Assembly: GCA_034769895.1 (NCBI GenBank)
Contig: CM068369.1
Span: 149,128,574-149,192,573 of the forward strand
DNA length: 64,000 bases
Direction of reading: 5' to 3'
DNA from: Magicicada septendecula
Taxonomy: Eukaryota > Arthropoda > Insecta > Hemiptera > Cicadidae
Position numbers and translations under genes: made by a program. The notes under the pieces are model-generated. The model had not been told where the DNA came from, ran no database searches, and saw only the letters and a program-made list of their open reading frames with translations. How positions within the stretch are numbered: the first letter of the stretch is position 1; each line of letters starts with the position of its first letter. Below are positions 11,431 through 26,726 of the stretch, one piece after another.

Positions 11431-13667
11431 TGAAACCCCCCTTTTATTTTTCTAAGTTTTGTAAATTTTTTTTGAATTTTATTTAATTTTATTTTTCTTA
11501 AGTTTTATTTTGTAAAAGGGGAGAGACATCATATTTAGAACTAGGTAAAGAGAAACCTAGAGGAAGCAAAAGTGTGCAAGGCCCAAATACAATTACAGAC
11601 ATGTCCCCCCCAGGTGAATGACAGGACTTGCAAATGAAAAACTCTTTTAACCAACAAGCGTGTGCTTTATTCAACCTGTAAGATTTTACATAAATAACAA
11701 GTTCGTGATTGTGTGAGCACACCATTTAAGGCAGAATTATATATATCTATGTATTTCCATTAATTCATAATGTCACAAAGTAAGTGAATTGATATTACTA
11801 ATTGCAAAAATTTCTGCCTGATCATGTATGAGTCAAAGTTGGTAATAATCTCATTCATAAAGCAATACTAATCTATCAGTGTTGTATAATATCAATTAGG
11901 CTAGCCTGTTGTCTCAGCGAGCACATTTATGGTTATTCTCTTGTTTTAAATCAGTTACATATTCCCCAAAAATATATCTATATATATATATAGTAAAATT
12001 ACACACACAAACACATATACGACATGAATAACAAAACATCCCTCATTTCAACACTAACCTCCTCATAAACCCTTTCCCACAGCAGTAAATAAATGAACCC
12101 AAATATGTATAGCTAGGTACAAATATAAATGATAACGTAAATGGAATATCACAGCTCCTAAGCATAGATTTGCTAGTATATTCACAAGCATAGTTCACAC
12201 CAGAGAATGTAAGTTACCGCCCCGAAACTCAACCAGCCAAACGAACCCTTAGCTTAATCATTAAGCATTAAGTATGTGTGTGAAAGAAAATCGTATCTCA
12301 TCAACAGCCTCAGACAACCCCCAGCTACGTTATTAAACTCTGCCATGACCAGATGACTTGATAGCACGAGATAATTAACTCCCTAATGGTCTTAATTAGA
12401 TGAAAGTTAGATCTTACAGTAAACTGCGGATGTGTGTGTATGTGTGTAACTTCTTACACATTATACAGTTATAAGATACTTCATTAGGTGTACTGTGGTA
12501 ATGTTCACACATGCAATAACATGATGATCACACATAATTGAACATGAGAGTTTGTGCTAGAGTCTAATTTTCAGAACTTCACGAGTGAGCTTCTGGCGGC
12601 TTCTGTGCATTCACATGTTGTAGAGAGAGAGAAATAGATAAACAGAATTTTCCCACCTGGATAGTCCGGTGTACTTAGTTCGTATAGGCGAGGATCAGTG
12701 ATGTCACAGTCATATCACCCGTCCCTGGTGCAGCTTAGCGTTGGAAAAGTTCTTGGTTCAGCTTAGCATCGAAAAGTCCTCGACTGACGGCATTGTGGCT
12801 AAAGATCGTCTCTGCTATTAGGGGGAACAGATGTTCGTTCGCCCCTGACACCCATCTCGTCCTTGGTCGAGCACCTGGACATACAATACTTGTAGAGGGT
12901 GTCATAAAGAAATTCACGCCACTTAGGCCGTCCACATTAAATACCAACACTAACTTTAAGCAGCTACAGCGCATACACACATCGCCACTAATTCAGATTA
13001 AACAGTACTAAGCTCGTCTAGCAATTATTTTCTTAATGTTTCATTGAAATATTCAAATTGATTTGCTGTGTCTATCGTTGTTATTAATTACATCAAAACA
13101 GCTGAGTGCAAGATACATTAACATATTCTCTATTGCAATTAACTTGACCCACGACTCTCACATTCATAATTTAATTAAATATAATTTAATTTGATTTTGT
13201 AACAGCGTTAATGCCCAGATTAAAAAACTGCTCTATACGCACACACACACACAGGCATAACTCATAATGAAAGCTGAAACGCAAAATATATTTGGGGTTA
13301 GAATATTTTCAGAACCCACAGACTTGCACGTACCTGGAGCAACACTTTATCTAGCCTATCATAGTGATAGGTACGGAAGTCCTGGTTAGAAGTTCGCCGC
13401 CAGCCGAGACCAGATGAACAGCTTGGAGGATGAAGCAGAAATGAGAGCGAATCAACGTTTCGCTCCAGCCAAGTAACCTCCGAAAGCAGGAATGTACAGA
13501 CACACAGCTGGCTGGCAGCGCCAGCTATATTGCGTAGCCACACAACCTTTTGTGTGTATAACCGACCGACAACAAACAATCTTAACAGAGTGGCAGTGCG
13601 TGACGTCAGCGGCGCTCGTTTTTAAAATACTAATAATCTAATACGTTGCCGAAGCCAGTTCGGCACA
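11431..13667 (-). repeat. LTR copy A2
   Basis: Internal LTR, bounded on the left by B1 (ending AACATT) and on the right by B2. It carries the left-group variants CCAGGTGAATG and TTCATTGAAATATTC. Together with A1 it differs from most copies to the right, placing units 1 and 2 in one subgroup. Confidence 0.65.
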
Positions 13668-15782
13668 CCCTCACCCCAAAAGGGCAACATGGTTGACCCA
13701 AAACAAACAAGTCCTCAAGCACGACGGCTGCGGGAAACCTGGAAAATCTCAGATTCTAAAACCGCTCTTGGTGAGTTCAGTAACACAGGAAAACGAAAAA
13801 GCAGAAGGAAGAGGTGTGAGTCAGTGAATGTGTGTCTGAAAGAGAAGGTGTAAGTGTGAGTCCTGCATGCTCGCCGGGCCCTGGTCCGCATGCAGATAGA
13901 AGAGACAGAAAAGAACAGAAGAAAGAGAAGAATCGCAGGCGCTGCTCTGAGTACCGACCACCAAGGCCTCCCATATCAACAACTGAGACCCAGGACCACT
14001 AACACAATATTCCTTTCCCAGGACTGAAAATCTCCACTTCCCTGCGACCATCCCCCACGCGCGTCCTCTCCTCCATGCCAAACTCTCGGGACCGCCCCAG
14101 CACGTCACCATCTCCGGTGACCACCACCTAACACTCCTGGTACTCACATATTCACGCCCGAAGGCTAACAAGGTGCTACAACCTTGATATGGGAGTACCA
14201 TTTCTACAACCGCCCAGCTCGTGGACCGACCAGCCGTGTGCAGCAAAACAAGGCATTATCAATCCTTGACACACGACTGGCCCACATCCCTACACTAGGG
14301 CGGACGGAGCCGATTAGCAAGGCCGAGAAGACCGCATTGAGGGCACGCGAACATCAATCTCCACTTTATAATAGTTATCTCTCTATCTAAGGAGGAGGGG
14401 GGGTAACTTCTCTGCGGACAGCCAACACTCAGCCATACAACCGACGCCCAAACAACGCTGGGGACATCAACCCGGAATGCGGCATGGTTCGGGCCAAACA
14501 CTAATCCACATTGAAAAACTGACCTACATTTTATATCACTCGAACAGCTGATCAGACAGAAAACAAATAAACTGGTCTTTGAATTTAGCCGGATATAACG
14601 ATACACAATCTATCAGATAAGCAGGCAGCAAGGCTTGAAACACTGCTACAGCTGCGGCTATCAGCTGGCCAAAGGTTATCTTTCGGATCAGTTTGTATCA
14701 CTGTTCAAAACTATTGCATCGATTCTGGTTTAATATTTAATTCACTCTTTCTAACATCTATTGTCTTTAGTGCAGTTAGCGTTAAAATTCCCGTTTTAAA
14801 AAAACAAGGTCCCCCAAAAAAAAATCCTAACTCAAATTCATCTGAATTCCTTCTTCATTTGGAACGCCCCTCTTACTACTTAAATTCGCTCAGTGTCCAC
14901 CAGAATTTTACAATTTACAACATACATCACAGACAACAATTTAACACCAACACATAAGGAAGAACTTGATCATTCAAGTGGCTCCAGAATACTCTAGCGA
15001 TACGACGAGATGGGTGTCATAAAAGCAGAGAAACAGCCATGCAAAATGCCCAGAAGAGAACACAACACAAAAAAATCAAACTAACTCACTAAATACAACA
15101 CACAAGTACACATAAAATTCGATATAATCGAAAATATAAAGTATCACATCCATGCCCCTTGTCGGACCATAACCGCATTCAAAATACGATACCGCAACGC
15201 AACGCCCTCAATAAACAATTACCATATAACTGGGATGCCACCAAACACGTTGTCTAATCCAAGAGACAAGTCATAATCAAACTCAACAAGTACCGACGGC
15301 CCTCATCATGTCCAGACTCCGTATGGGCTCCAGGGTATGTGCAAGTGCAACCAATCAGCACACATTCATTAAAACAAATTAATCACATTCTCATAACCCC
15401 TTTTCAAAATTCATCTCGCACTCAACATCACAAAATAATCACTTAGACACTAACACATATTAAATTATTTTAAACTTCATTAACCCCCTATTCATTTTAT
15501 AAAATGTGCTCTTTGTTTTTTTTTTTTGGTCGTTCATTCGGTTAATTTATTACACTATCATTAAGTTTTCTTACAACACTTGGATTCTAATCAAAAATAA
15601 TTTGAAGTAATTTGCAAATCCTAACACCAGCTGACACGTCTGTAGCCACACTAAGTTTCATTTAAGAAAATAAATATAAGTCCCCAGATTCTAAAATTTC
15701 TCAAGTTCAACAGAGAAAATAAGGCAGAAATCATACCTACTATCCATCCAGAATCATAAAAACCACGCTCTGAACTAACATT
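13668..15782 (-). repeat. Internal region copy B2
   Basis: Same length as B1 (2115 bp). Carries the left-group variants CCTAACACTCC, CCAGCACGTC, CCCCTTGTCGG and GTATGGGCTCC. It has a private change AACCGCCCAGC near 14210, where the other copies read AACCGTCCAGC. Confidence 0.6.
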
Positions 15783-18021
15783 TGAAACCCCCCTTTTATT
15801 TTTCTAAGTTTTGTAAATTTTTTTTGAATTTTATTTAATTTTATTTTTCTTAAGTTTTATTTTGTAAAAGGGGAGAGACATCATATTTAGAACTAGGTAA
15901 AGAGAAACCTAGAGGAAGCAAAAGTGTGCAAGGCCCAAATACAATTACAGACATGTCCCCCCCAGGTGAATGACAGGACTTGCAAATGAAAAACTCTTTT
16001 AACCAACAAGCGTGTGCTTTATTCAACCTGTAAGATTTTACATAAATAACAAGTTCGTGATTGTGTGAGCACACCATTTAAGGCAGAATTATATATATCT
16101 ATGTATTTCCATTAATTCATAATGTCACAAAGTAAGTGAATTGATATTACTAATTGCAAAAATTTCTGCCTGATCATGTATGAGTCAAAGTTGGTAATAA
16201 TCTCATTCATAAAGCAATACTAATCTATCAGTGTTGTATAATATCAATTAGGCTAGCCTGTTGTCTCAGCGAGCACATTTATGGTTATTCTCTTGTTTTA
16301 AATCAGTTACATATTCCCCAAAAATATATCTATATATATATATAGTAAAATTACACACACAAACACATATACGACATGAATAACAAAACATCCCTCATTT
16401 CAACACTAACCTCCTCATAAACCCTTTCCCACAGCAGTAAATAAATGAACCCAAATATGTATAGCTAGGTACAAATATAAATGATAACGTAAATGGAATA
16501 TCACAGCTCCTAAGCATAGATTTGCTAGTATATTCACAAGCATAGTTCACACCAGAGAATGTAAGTTACCGCCCCGAAACTCAACCAGCCAAACGAACCC
16601 TTAGCTTAATCATTAAGCATTAAGTATGTGTGTGAAAGAAAATCGTATCTCATCAACAGCCTCAGACAACCCCCAGCTACGTTATTAAACTCTGCCATGA
16701 CCAGATGACTTGATAGCACGAGATAATTAACTCCCTAATGGTCTTAATTAGATGAAAGTTAGATCTTACAGTAAACTGCGGATGTGTGTGTATGTGTGTA
16801 ACTTCTTACACATTATACAGTTATAAGATACTTCATTAGGTGTACTGTGGTAATGTTCACACATGCAATAACATGATGATCACACATAATTGAACATGAG
16901 AGTTTGTGCTAGAGTCTAATTTTCAGAACTTCACGAGTGAGCTTCTGGCGGCTTCTGTGCATTCACATGTTGTAGAGAGAGAGAAATAGATAAACAGAAT
17001 TTTCCCACCTGGATAGTCCGGTGTACTTAGTTCGTATAGGCGAGGATAAGTGATGTCACAGTCATATCACCCGTCCCTGGTGCAGCTTAGCGTTGGAAAA
17101 GTTCTTGGTTCAGCTTAGCATCGAAAAGTCCTCGACTGACGGCATTGTGGCTAAAGATCGTCTCTGCTATTAGGGGGAACAGATGTTCGTTCGCCCCTGA
17201 CACCCATCTCGTCCTTGGTCGAGCACCTGGACATACAATACTTGTAGAGGGTGTCATAAAGAAATTCACGCCACTTAGGCCGTCCACATTAAATACCAAC
17301 ACTAACTTTAAGCAGCTACAGCGCATACACACATCGCCACTAATTCAGATTAAACAGTACTAAGCTCGTCTAGCAATTATTTTCTTAATGTTTCATTGAG
17401 ATATTCAAATTGATTTGCTGTGTCTATCGTTGTTATTAATTACATCAAAACAGCTGAGTGCAAGATACATTAACATATTCTCTATTGCAATTAACTTGAC
17501 CCACGACTCTCACATTCATAATTTAATTAAATATAATTTAATTTGATTTTGTAACAGCGTTAATGCCCAGATTAAAAAACTGCTCTATACGCACACACAC
17601 ACACACAGGCATAACTCATAATGAAAGCTGAAACGCAAAATATATTTGGGGTTAGAATATTTTCAGAACCCACAGACTTGCACGTACCTGGAGCAACACT
17701 TTATCTAGCCTATCATAGTGATAGGTACGGAAGTCCTGGTTAGAAGTTCGCCGCCAGCCGAGACCAGATGAACAGCTTGGAGGATGAAGCAGAAATGAGA
17801 GCGAATCAACGTTTCGCTCCAGCCAAGTAACCTCCGAAAGCAGGAATGTACAGACACACAGCTGGCTGGCAGCGCCAGCTATATTGCGTAGCCACACAAC
17901 CTTTTGTGTGTATAACCGACCGACAACAAACAATCTTAACAGAGTGGCAGCGCGTGACGTCAGCGGCGCTCGTTTTTAAAATACTAATAATCTAATACGT
18001 TGCCGAAGCCAGTTCGGCACA
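15783..18021 (-). repeat. LTR copy A3 (transition between array subgroups)
   Basis: Its left part resembles units 1-2 (CCAGGTGAATG near 15963), whereas further right it carries the right-group base (TTCATTGAGATATTC at 17392). It also has GCAGCGCGTGACG at 17948, shared only with A4, and a private AGGATAAGTG near 17044. The subgroup switch therefore falls inside this copy, as expected from crossover or conversion between units. Confidence 0.6.
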
Positions 18022-20136
18022 CCCTCACCCCAAAAGGGCAACATGGTTGACCCAAAACAAACAAGTCCTCAAGCACGACGGCTGCGGGAAACCTGGAAAA
18101 TCTCAGATTCTAAAACCGCTCTTGGTGAGTTCAGTAACACAGGAAAACGAAAAAGCAGAAGGAAGAGGTGTGAGTCAGTGAATGTGTGTCTGAAAGAGAA
18201 GGTGTAAGTGTGAGTCCTGCATGCTCGCCGGGCCCTGGTCCGCATGCAGATAGAAGAGACAGAAAAGAACAGAAGAAAGAGAAGAATCGCAGGCGCTGCT
18301 CTGAGTACCGACCACCAAGGCCTCCCAAATCAACAACTGAGACCCAGGACCACTAACACAATATTCCTTTCCCAGGACTGAAAATCTCCACTTCCCTGCG
18401 ACCATCCCCCACGCGCGTCCTCTCCTCCATGCCAAACTCTCGGGACCGCCCCAACACGTCACCATCTCCGGTGACCACCACCTAACCCTCCTGGTACTCA
18501 CATATTCACGCCCGAAGGCTAACAAGGTGCTACAACCTTGATATGGGAGTACCATTTCTACAACCGTCCAGCTCGTGGACCGACCAGCCGTGTGCAGCAA
18601 AACAAGGCATTATCAATCCTTGACACACGACTGGCCCACATCCCTACACTAGGGCGGACGGAGCCGATTAGCAAGGCCGAGAAGACCGCATTGAGGGCAC
18701 GCGAACATCAATCTCCACTTTATAATAGTTATCTCTCTATCTAAGGAGGAGGGGGGGGTAACTTCCCTGCGGACAGCCAACACTCAGCCATACAACCGAC
18801 GCCCAAACAACGCTGGGGACATCAACCCGGAATGCGGCATGGTTCGGGCCAAACACTAATCCACATTGAAAAACTGACCTACATTTTATATCACTCGAAC
18901 AGCTGATCAGACAGAAAACAAATAAACTGGTCTTTGAATTTAGCCGGATATAACGATACACAATCTATCAGATAAGCAGGCAGCAAGGCTTGAAACACTG
19001 CTACAGCTGCGGCTATCAGCTGGCCAAAGGTTATCTTTCGGATCAGTTTGTATCACTGTTCAAAACTATTGCATCGATTCTGGTTTAATATTTAATTCAT
19101 TCTTTCTAACATCTATTGTCTTTAGTGCAGTTAGCGTTAAAATTCCCGTTTTAAAAAACAAGGTCCCCCAAAAAAAAATCCTAACTCAAATTCATCTGAA
19201 TTCCTTCTTCATTTGGAACGCCCCTCTTACTACTTAAATTCGCTCAGTGTCCACCAGAATTTTACAATTTACAACATACATCACAGACAACAATTTAACA
19301 CCAACACATAAGGAAGAACTTGATCATTCAAGTGGCTCCAGAATACTCTAGCGATACGACGAGATGGGTGTCATAAAAGCAGAGAAACAGCCATGCAAAA
19401 TGCCCAGAAGAGAACACAACACAAAAAAATCAAACTAACTCACTAAATACAACACACAAGTACACATAAAATTCGATATAATCGAAAATATAAAGTATCA
19501 CATCCATGCCCCTGGTCGGACCATAACCGCATTCAAAATACGATACCGCAACGCAACGCCCTCAATAAACAATTACCATATAACTGGGATGCCACCAAAC
19601 ACGTTGTCTAATCCAAGAGACAAGTCATAATCAAACTCAACAAGTACCGACGGCCCTCATCATGTCCAGACTCCGTATGAGCTCCAGGGTATGTGCAAGT
19701 GCAACCAATCAGCACACATTCATTAAAACAAATTAATCACATTCTCATAACCCCTTTTCAAAATTCATCTCGCACTCAACATCACAAAATAATCACTTAG
19801 ACACTAACACATATTAAATTATTTTAAACTTCATTAACCCCCTATTCATTTTATAAAATGTGCTCTTTGTTTTTTTTTTTTGGTCGTTCATTCTGTTAAT
19901 TTATTACACTATCATTAAGTTTTCTTACAACACTTGGATTCTAATCAAAAATAATTTGAAGTAATTTGCAAGTCCTAACACCAGCTGACACGTCTGTAGC
20001 CACACTAAGTTTCATTTAAGAAAATAAATATAAGTCCCCAGATTCTAAAATTTCTCAAGTTCAACAGAGAAAATAAGGCAGAAATCATACCTACTATCCA
20101 TCCAGAATCATAAAAACCACGCTCTGAACTAACATT
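18022..20136 (-). repeat. Internal region copy B3
   Basis: Carries the right-group variants CCTAACCCTCC, CCAACACGTC, CCCCTGGTCGG and GTATGAGCTCC, plus AATTCATTCTTTC, which it shares with B4 and B6. No coding motif is visible. Confidence 0.6.
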
Positions 20137-22374
20137 TGAAACCCCCCTTTTATTTTTCTAAGTTTTGTAAATTTTTTTTGAATTTTATTTAATTTTATTT
20201 TTCTTAAGTTTTTTTTTTGTAAAAGGGGAGAGACATCATATTTAGAACTAGGTAAAGAGAAACCTAGAGGAAGCAAAAGTGTGCAAGGCCCAAATACAAT
20301 TACAGACATGTCCCCCCCATGTGAATGACAGGACTTGCAAATGAAAAACTCTTTTAACCAACAAGCGTGTGCTTTATTCAACCTGTAAGATTTTACATAA
20401 ATAACAAGTTCGTGATTGTGTGAGCACACCATTTAAGGCAGAATTATATATATCTATGTATTTCCATTAATTCATAATGTCACAAAGTAAGTGAATTGAT
20501 ATTACTAATTGCAAAAATTTCTGCCTGATCATGTATGAGTCAAAGTTGGTAATAATCTCATTCATAAAGCAATACTAATCTATCAGTGTTGTATAATATC
20601 AATTAGGCTAGCCTGTTGTCTCAGCGAGCACATTTATGGTTATTCTCTTGTTTTAAATCAGTTACATATTCCCCAAAAATATATCTATATATATATATAG
20701 TAAAATTACACACACAAACACATATACGACATGAATAACAAAACATCCCTCATTTCAACACTAACCTCCTCATAAACCCTTTCCCACAGCAGTAAATAAA
20801 TGAACCCAAATATGTATAGCTAGGTACAAATATAAATGATAACGTAAATGGAATATCACAGCTCCTAAGCATAGATTTGCTAGTATATTCACAAGCATAG
20901 TTCACACCAGAGAATGTAAGTTACCGCCCCGAAACTCAACCAGCCAAACGAACCCTTAGCTTAATCATTAAGCATTAAGTATGTGTGTGAAAGAAAATCG
21001 TATCTCATCAACAGCCTCAGACAACCCCCAGCTACGTTATTAAACTCTGCCATGACCAGATGACTTGATAGCACGAGATAATTAACTCCCTAATGGTCTT
21101 AATTAGATGAAAGTTAGATCTTACAGTAAACTGCGGATGTGTGTGTATGTGTGTAACTTCTTACACATTATACAGTTATAAGATACTTCATTAGGTGTAC
21201 TGTGGTAATGTTCACACATGCAATAACATGATGATCACACATAATTGAACATGAGAGTTTGTGCTAGAGTCTAATTTTCAGAACTTCACGAGTGAGCTTC
21301 TGGCGGCTTCTGTGCATTCACATGTTGTAGAGAGAGAGAAATAGATAAACAGAATTTTCCCACCTGGATAGTCCGGTGTACTTAGTTCGTATAGGCGAGG
21401 ATCAGTGATGTCACAGTCATATCACCCGTCCCTGGTGCAGCTTAGCGTTGGAAAAGTTCTTGGTTCAGCTTAGCATCGAAAAGTCCTCGACTGACGGCAT
21501 TGTGGCTAAAGATCGTCTCTGCTATTAGGGGGAACAGATGTTCGTTCGCCCCTGACACCCATCTCGTCCTTGGTCGAGCACCTGGACATACAATACTTGT
21601 AGAGGGTGTCATAAAGAAATTCACGCCACTTAGGCCGTCCACATTAAATACCAACACTAACTTTAAGCAGCTACAGCGCATACACACATCGCCACTAATT
21701 CAGATTAAACAGTACTAAGCTCGTCTAGCAATTATTTTCTTAATGTTTCATTGAGATATTCAAATTGATTTGCTGTGTCTATCGTTGTTATTAATTACAT
21801 CAAAACAGCTGAGTGCAAGATACATTAACATATTCTCTATTGCAATTAACTTGACCCACGACTCTCACATTCATAATTTAATTAAATATAATTTAATTTG
21901 ATTTTGTAACAGCGTTAATGCCCAGATTAAAAAACTGCTCTATACGCACACACACACACAGGCATAACTCATAATGAAAGCTGAAACGCAAAATATATTT
22001 GGGGTTAGAATATTTTCAGAACCCACAAACTTGCACGTACCTGGAGCAACACTTTATCTAGCCTATCATAGTGATAGGTACGGAAGTCCTGGTTAGAAGT
22101 TCGCCGCCAGCCGAGACCAGATGAACAGCTTGGAGGATGAAGCAGAAATGAGAGCGAATCAACGTTTCGCTCCAGCCAAGTAACCTCCGAAAGCAGGAAT
22201 GTACAGACACACAGCTGGCTGGCAGCGCCAGCTATATTGCGTAGCCACACAACCTTTTGTGTGTATAACCGACCGACAACAAACAATCTTAACAGAGTGG
22301 CAGCGCGTGACGTCAGCGGCGCTCGTTTTTAAAATACTAATAATCTAATACGTTGCCGAAGCCAGTTCGGCACA
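20137..22374 (-). repeat. LTR copy A4
   Basis: First copy with CCATGTGAATG, which all later copies keep. Shares GCAGCGCGTGACG with A3. A slightly longer poly-T near 20211 merges a recurring minus-strand frame with upstream sequence, showing that the recurring frames are not constrained. Confidence 0.6.
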
Positions 22375-24489
22375 CCCTCACCCCAAAAGGGCAACATGGT
22401 TGACCCAAAACAAACAAGTCCTCAAGCACGACGGCTGCGGGAAACCTGGAAAATCTCAGATTCTAAAACCGCTCTTGGTGAGTTCAGTAACACAGGAAAA
22501 CGAAAAAGCAGAAGGAAGAGGTGTGAGTCAGTGAATGTGTGTCTGAAAGAGAAGGTGTAAGTGTGAGTCCTGCATGCTCGCCGGGCCCTGGTCCGCATGC
22601 AGATAGAAGAGACAGAAAAGAACAGAAGAAAGAGAAGAATCGCAGGCGCTGCTCTGAGTACCGACCACCAAGGCCTCCCAAATCAACAACTGAGACCCAG
22701 GACCACTAACACAATATTCCTTTCCCAGGACTGAAAATCTCCACTTCCCTGCGACCATCCCCCACGCGCGTCCTCTCCTCCATGCCAAACTCTCGGGACC
22801 GCCCCAACACGTCACCATCTCCGGTGACCACCACCTAACCCTCCTGGTACTCACATATTCACGCCCGAAGGCTAACAAGGTGCTACAACCTTGATATGGG
22901 AGTACCATTTCTACAACCGTCCAGCTCGTGGACCGACCAGCCGTGTGCAGCAAAACAAGGCATTATCAATCCTTGACACACGACTGGCCCACATCCCTAC
23001 ACTAGGGCGGACGGAGCCGTTTAGCAAGGCCGAGAAGACCGCATTGAGGGCACGCGAACATCAATCTCCACTTTATAATAGTTATCTCTCTATCTAAGGA
23101 GGAGGGGGGGGTAACTTCCCTGCGGACAGCCAACACTCAGCCATACAACCGACGCCCAAACAACGCTGGGGACATCAACCCGGAATGCGGCATGGTTCGG
23201 GCCAAACACTAATCCACATTGAAAAACTGACCTACATTTTATATCACTCGAACAGCTGATCAGACAGAAAACAAATAAACTGGTCTTTGAATTTAGCCGG
23301 ATATAACGATACACAATCTATCAGATAAGCAGGCAGCAAGGCTTGAAACACTGCTACAGCTGCGGCTATCAGCTGGCCAAAGGTTATCTTTCGGATCAGT
23401 TTGTATCACTGTTCAAAACTATTGCATCGATTCTGGTTTAATATTTAATTCATTCTTTCTAACATCTATTGTCTTTAGTGCAGTTAGCGTTAAAATTCCC
23501 GTTTTAAAAAACAAGGTCCCCAAAAAAAAAATCCTAACTCAAATTCATCTGAATTCCTTCTTCATTTGGAACGCCCCTCTTACTACTTAAATTCGCTCAG
23601 TGTCCACCAGAATTTTACAATTTACAACATACATCACAGACAACAATTTAACACCAACACATAAGGAAGAACTTGATCATTCAAGTGGCTCCAGAATACT
23701 CTAGCGATACGACGAGATGGGTGTCATAAAAGCAGAGAAACAGCCATGCAAAATGCCCAGATGAGAACACAACACAAAAAAATCAAACTAACTCACTAAA
23801 TACAACACACAAGTACACATAAAATTCGATATAATCGAAAATATAAAGTATCACATCCATGCCCCTGGTCGGACCATAACCGCATTCAAAATACGATACC
23901 GCAACGCAACGCCCTCAATAAACAATTACCATATAACTGGGATGCCACCAAACACGTTGTCTAATCCAAGAGACAAGTCATAATCAAACTCAACAAGTAC
24001 CGACGGCCCTCATCATGTCCAGACTCCGTATGAGCTCCAGGGTATGTGCAAGTGCAACCAATCAGCACACATTCATTAAAACAAATTAATCACATTCTCA
24101 TAACCCCTTTTCAAAATTCATCTCGCACTCAACATCACAAAATAATCACTTAGACACTAACACATATTAAATTATTTTAAACTTCATTAACCCCCTATTC
24201 ATTTTATAAAATGTGCTCTTTGTTTTTTTTTTTTGGTCGTTCATTCTGTTAATTTATTACACTATCATTAAGTTTTCTTACAACACTTGGATTCTAATCA
24301 AAAATAATTTGAAGTAATTTGCAAGTCCTAACACCAGCTGACACGTCTGTAGCCACACTAAGTTTCATTTAAGAAAATAAATATAAGTCCCCAGATTCTA
24401 AAATTTCTCAAGTTCAACAGAGAAAATAAAGCAGAAATCATACCTACTATCCATCCAGAATCATAAAAACCACGCTCTGAACTAACATT
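22375..24489 (-). repeat. Internal region copy B4
   Basis: Right-group variants throughout. Private changes include GCCGTTTAGC near 23018 (others GCCGATTAGC or GCCAATTAGC), CCCAGATGAG near 23757, and AAATAAAGCAG near 24424. Like B3 it has AATTCATTCTTTC. Confidence 0.6.
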
Positions 24490-26726
24490 TGAAACCCCCC
24501 TTTTATTTTTCTAAGTTTTGTAAATTTTTTTTGAATTTTATTTAATTTTATTTTTCTTAAGTTTTTTTTTGTAAAAGGGGAGAGACATCATATTTAGAAC
24601 TAGGTAAAGAGAAACCTAGAGGAAGCAAAAGTGTGCAAGGCCCAAATACAATTACAGACATGTCCCCCCCATGTGAATGACAGGACTTGCAAATGAAAAA
24701 CTCTTTTAACCAACAAGCGTGTGCTTTATTCAACCTGTAAGATTTTACATAAATAACAAGTTCGTGATTGTGTGAGCACACCATTTAAGGCAGAATTATA
24801 TATATCTATGTATTTCCATTAATTCATAATGTCACAAAGTAAGTGAATTGATATTACTAATTGCAAAAATTTCTGCCTGATCATGTATGAGTCAAAGTTG
24901 GTAATAATCTCATTCATAAAGCAATACTAATCTATCAGTGTTGTATAATATCAATTAGGCTAGCCTGTTGTCTCAGCGAGCACATTTATGGTTATTCTCT
25001 TGTTTTAAATCAGTTACATATTCCCCAAAAATATATCTATATATATATATAGTAAAATTACACACACAAACACATATACGACATGAATAACAAAACATCC
25101 CTCATTTCAACACTAACCTCCTCATAAACCCTTTCCCACAGCAGTAAATAAATGAACCCAAATATGTATAGCTAGGTACAAATATAAATGATAACGTAAA
25201 TGGAATATCACAGCTCCTAAGCATAGATTTGCTAGTATATTCACAAGCATAGTTCACACCAGAGAATGTAAGTTACCGCCCCGAAACTCAACCAGCCAAA
25301 CGAACCCTTAGCTTAATCATTAAGCATTAAGTATGTGTGTGAAAGAAAATCGTATCTCATCAACAGCCTCAGACAACCCCCAGCTACGTTATTAAACTCT
25401 GCCATGACCAGATGACTTGATAGCACGAGATAATTAACTCCCTAATGGTCTTAATTAGATGAAAGTTAGATCTTACAGTAAACTGCGGATGTGTGTGTAT
25501 GTGTGTAACTTCTTACACATTATACAGTTATAAGATACTTCATTAGGTGTACTGTGGTAATGTTCACACATGCAATAACATGATGATCACACATAATTGA
25601 ACATGAGAGTTTGTGCTAGAGTCTAATTTTCAGAACTTCACGAGTGAGCTTCTGGCGGCTTCTGTGCATTCACATGTTGTAGAGAGAGAGAAATAGATAA
25701 ACAGAATTTTCCCACCTGGATAGTCCGGTGTACTTAGTTCGTATAGGCGAGGATCAGTGATGTCACAGTCATATCACCCGTCCCTGGTGCAGCTTAGCGT
25801 TGGAAAAGTTCTTGGTTCAGCTTAGCATCGAAAAGTCCTCGACTGACGGCATTGTGGCTAAAGATCGTCTCTGCTATTAGGGGGAACAGATGTTCGTTCG
25901 CCCCTGACACCCATCTCGTCCTTGGTCGAGCACCTGGACATACAATACTTGTAGAGGGTGTCATAAAGAAATTCACGCCACTTAGGCCGTCCACATTAAA
26001 TACCAACACTAACTTTAAGCAGCTACAGCGCATACACACATCGCCACTAATTCAGATTAAACAGTACTAAGCTCGTCTAGCAATTATTTTCTTAATGTTT
26101 CATTGAGATATTCAAATTGATTTGCTGTGTCTATCGTTGTTATTAATTACATCAAAACAGCTGAGTGCAAGATACATTAACATATTCTCTATTGCAATTA
26201 ACTTGACCCACGACTCTCACATTCATAATTTAATTAAATATAATTTAATTTGATTTTGTAACAGCGTTAATGCCCAGATTAAAAAACTGCTCTATACGCA
26301 CACACACACACAGGCATAACTCATAATGAAAGCTGAAACGCAAAATATATTTGGGGTTAGAATATTTTCAGAACCCACAGACTTGCACGTACCTGGAGCA
26401 ACACTTTATCTAGCCTATCATAGTGATAGGTACGGAAGTCCTGGTTAGAAGTTCGCCGCCAGCCGAGACCAGATGAACAGCTTGGAGGATGAAGCAGAAA
26501 TGAGAGCGAATCAACGTTTCGCTCCAGCCAAGTAACCTCCGAAAGCAGGAATGTACAGACACACAGCTGGCTGGCAGCGCCAGCTATATTGCGTAGCCAC
26601 ACAACCTTTTGTGTGTATAACCGACCGACAACAAACAATCTTAACAGAGTGGCAGTGCGTGACGTCAGCGGCGCTCGTTTTTAAAATACTAATAATCTAA
26701 TACGTTGCCGAAGCCAGTTCGGCACA
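24490..26726 (-). repeat. LTR copy A5
   Basis: Right-group LTR with the more common GCAGTGCGTGACG near 26652, unlike A3 and A4. It lacks the TTTAATCTTATT change that marks A6, A7 and A8. Confidence 0.6.
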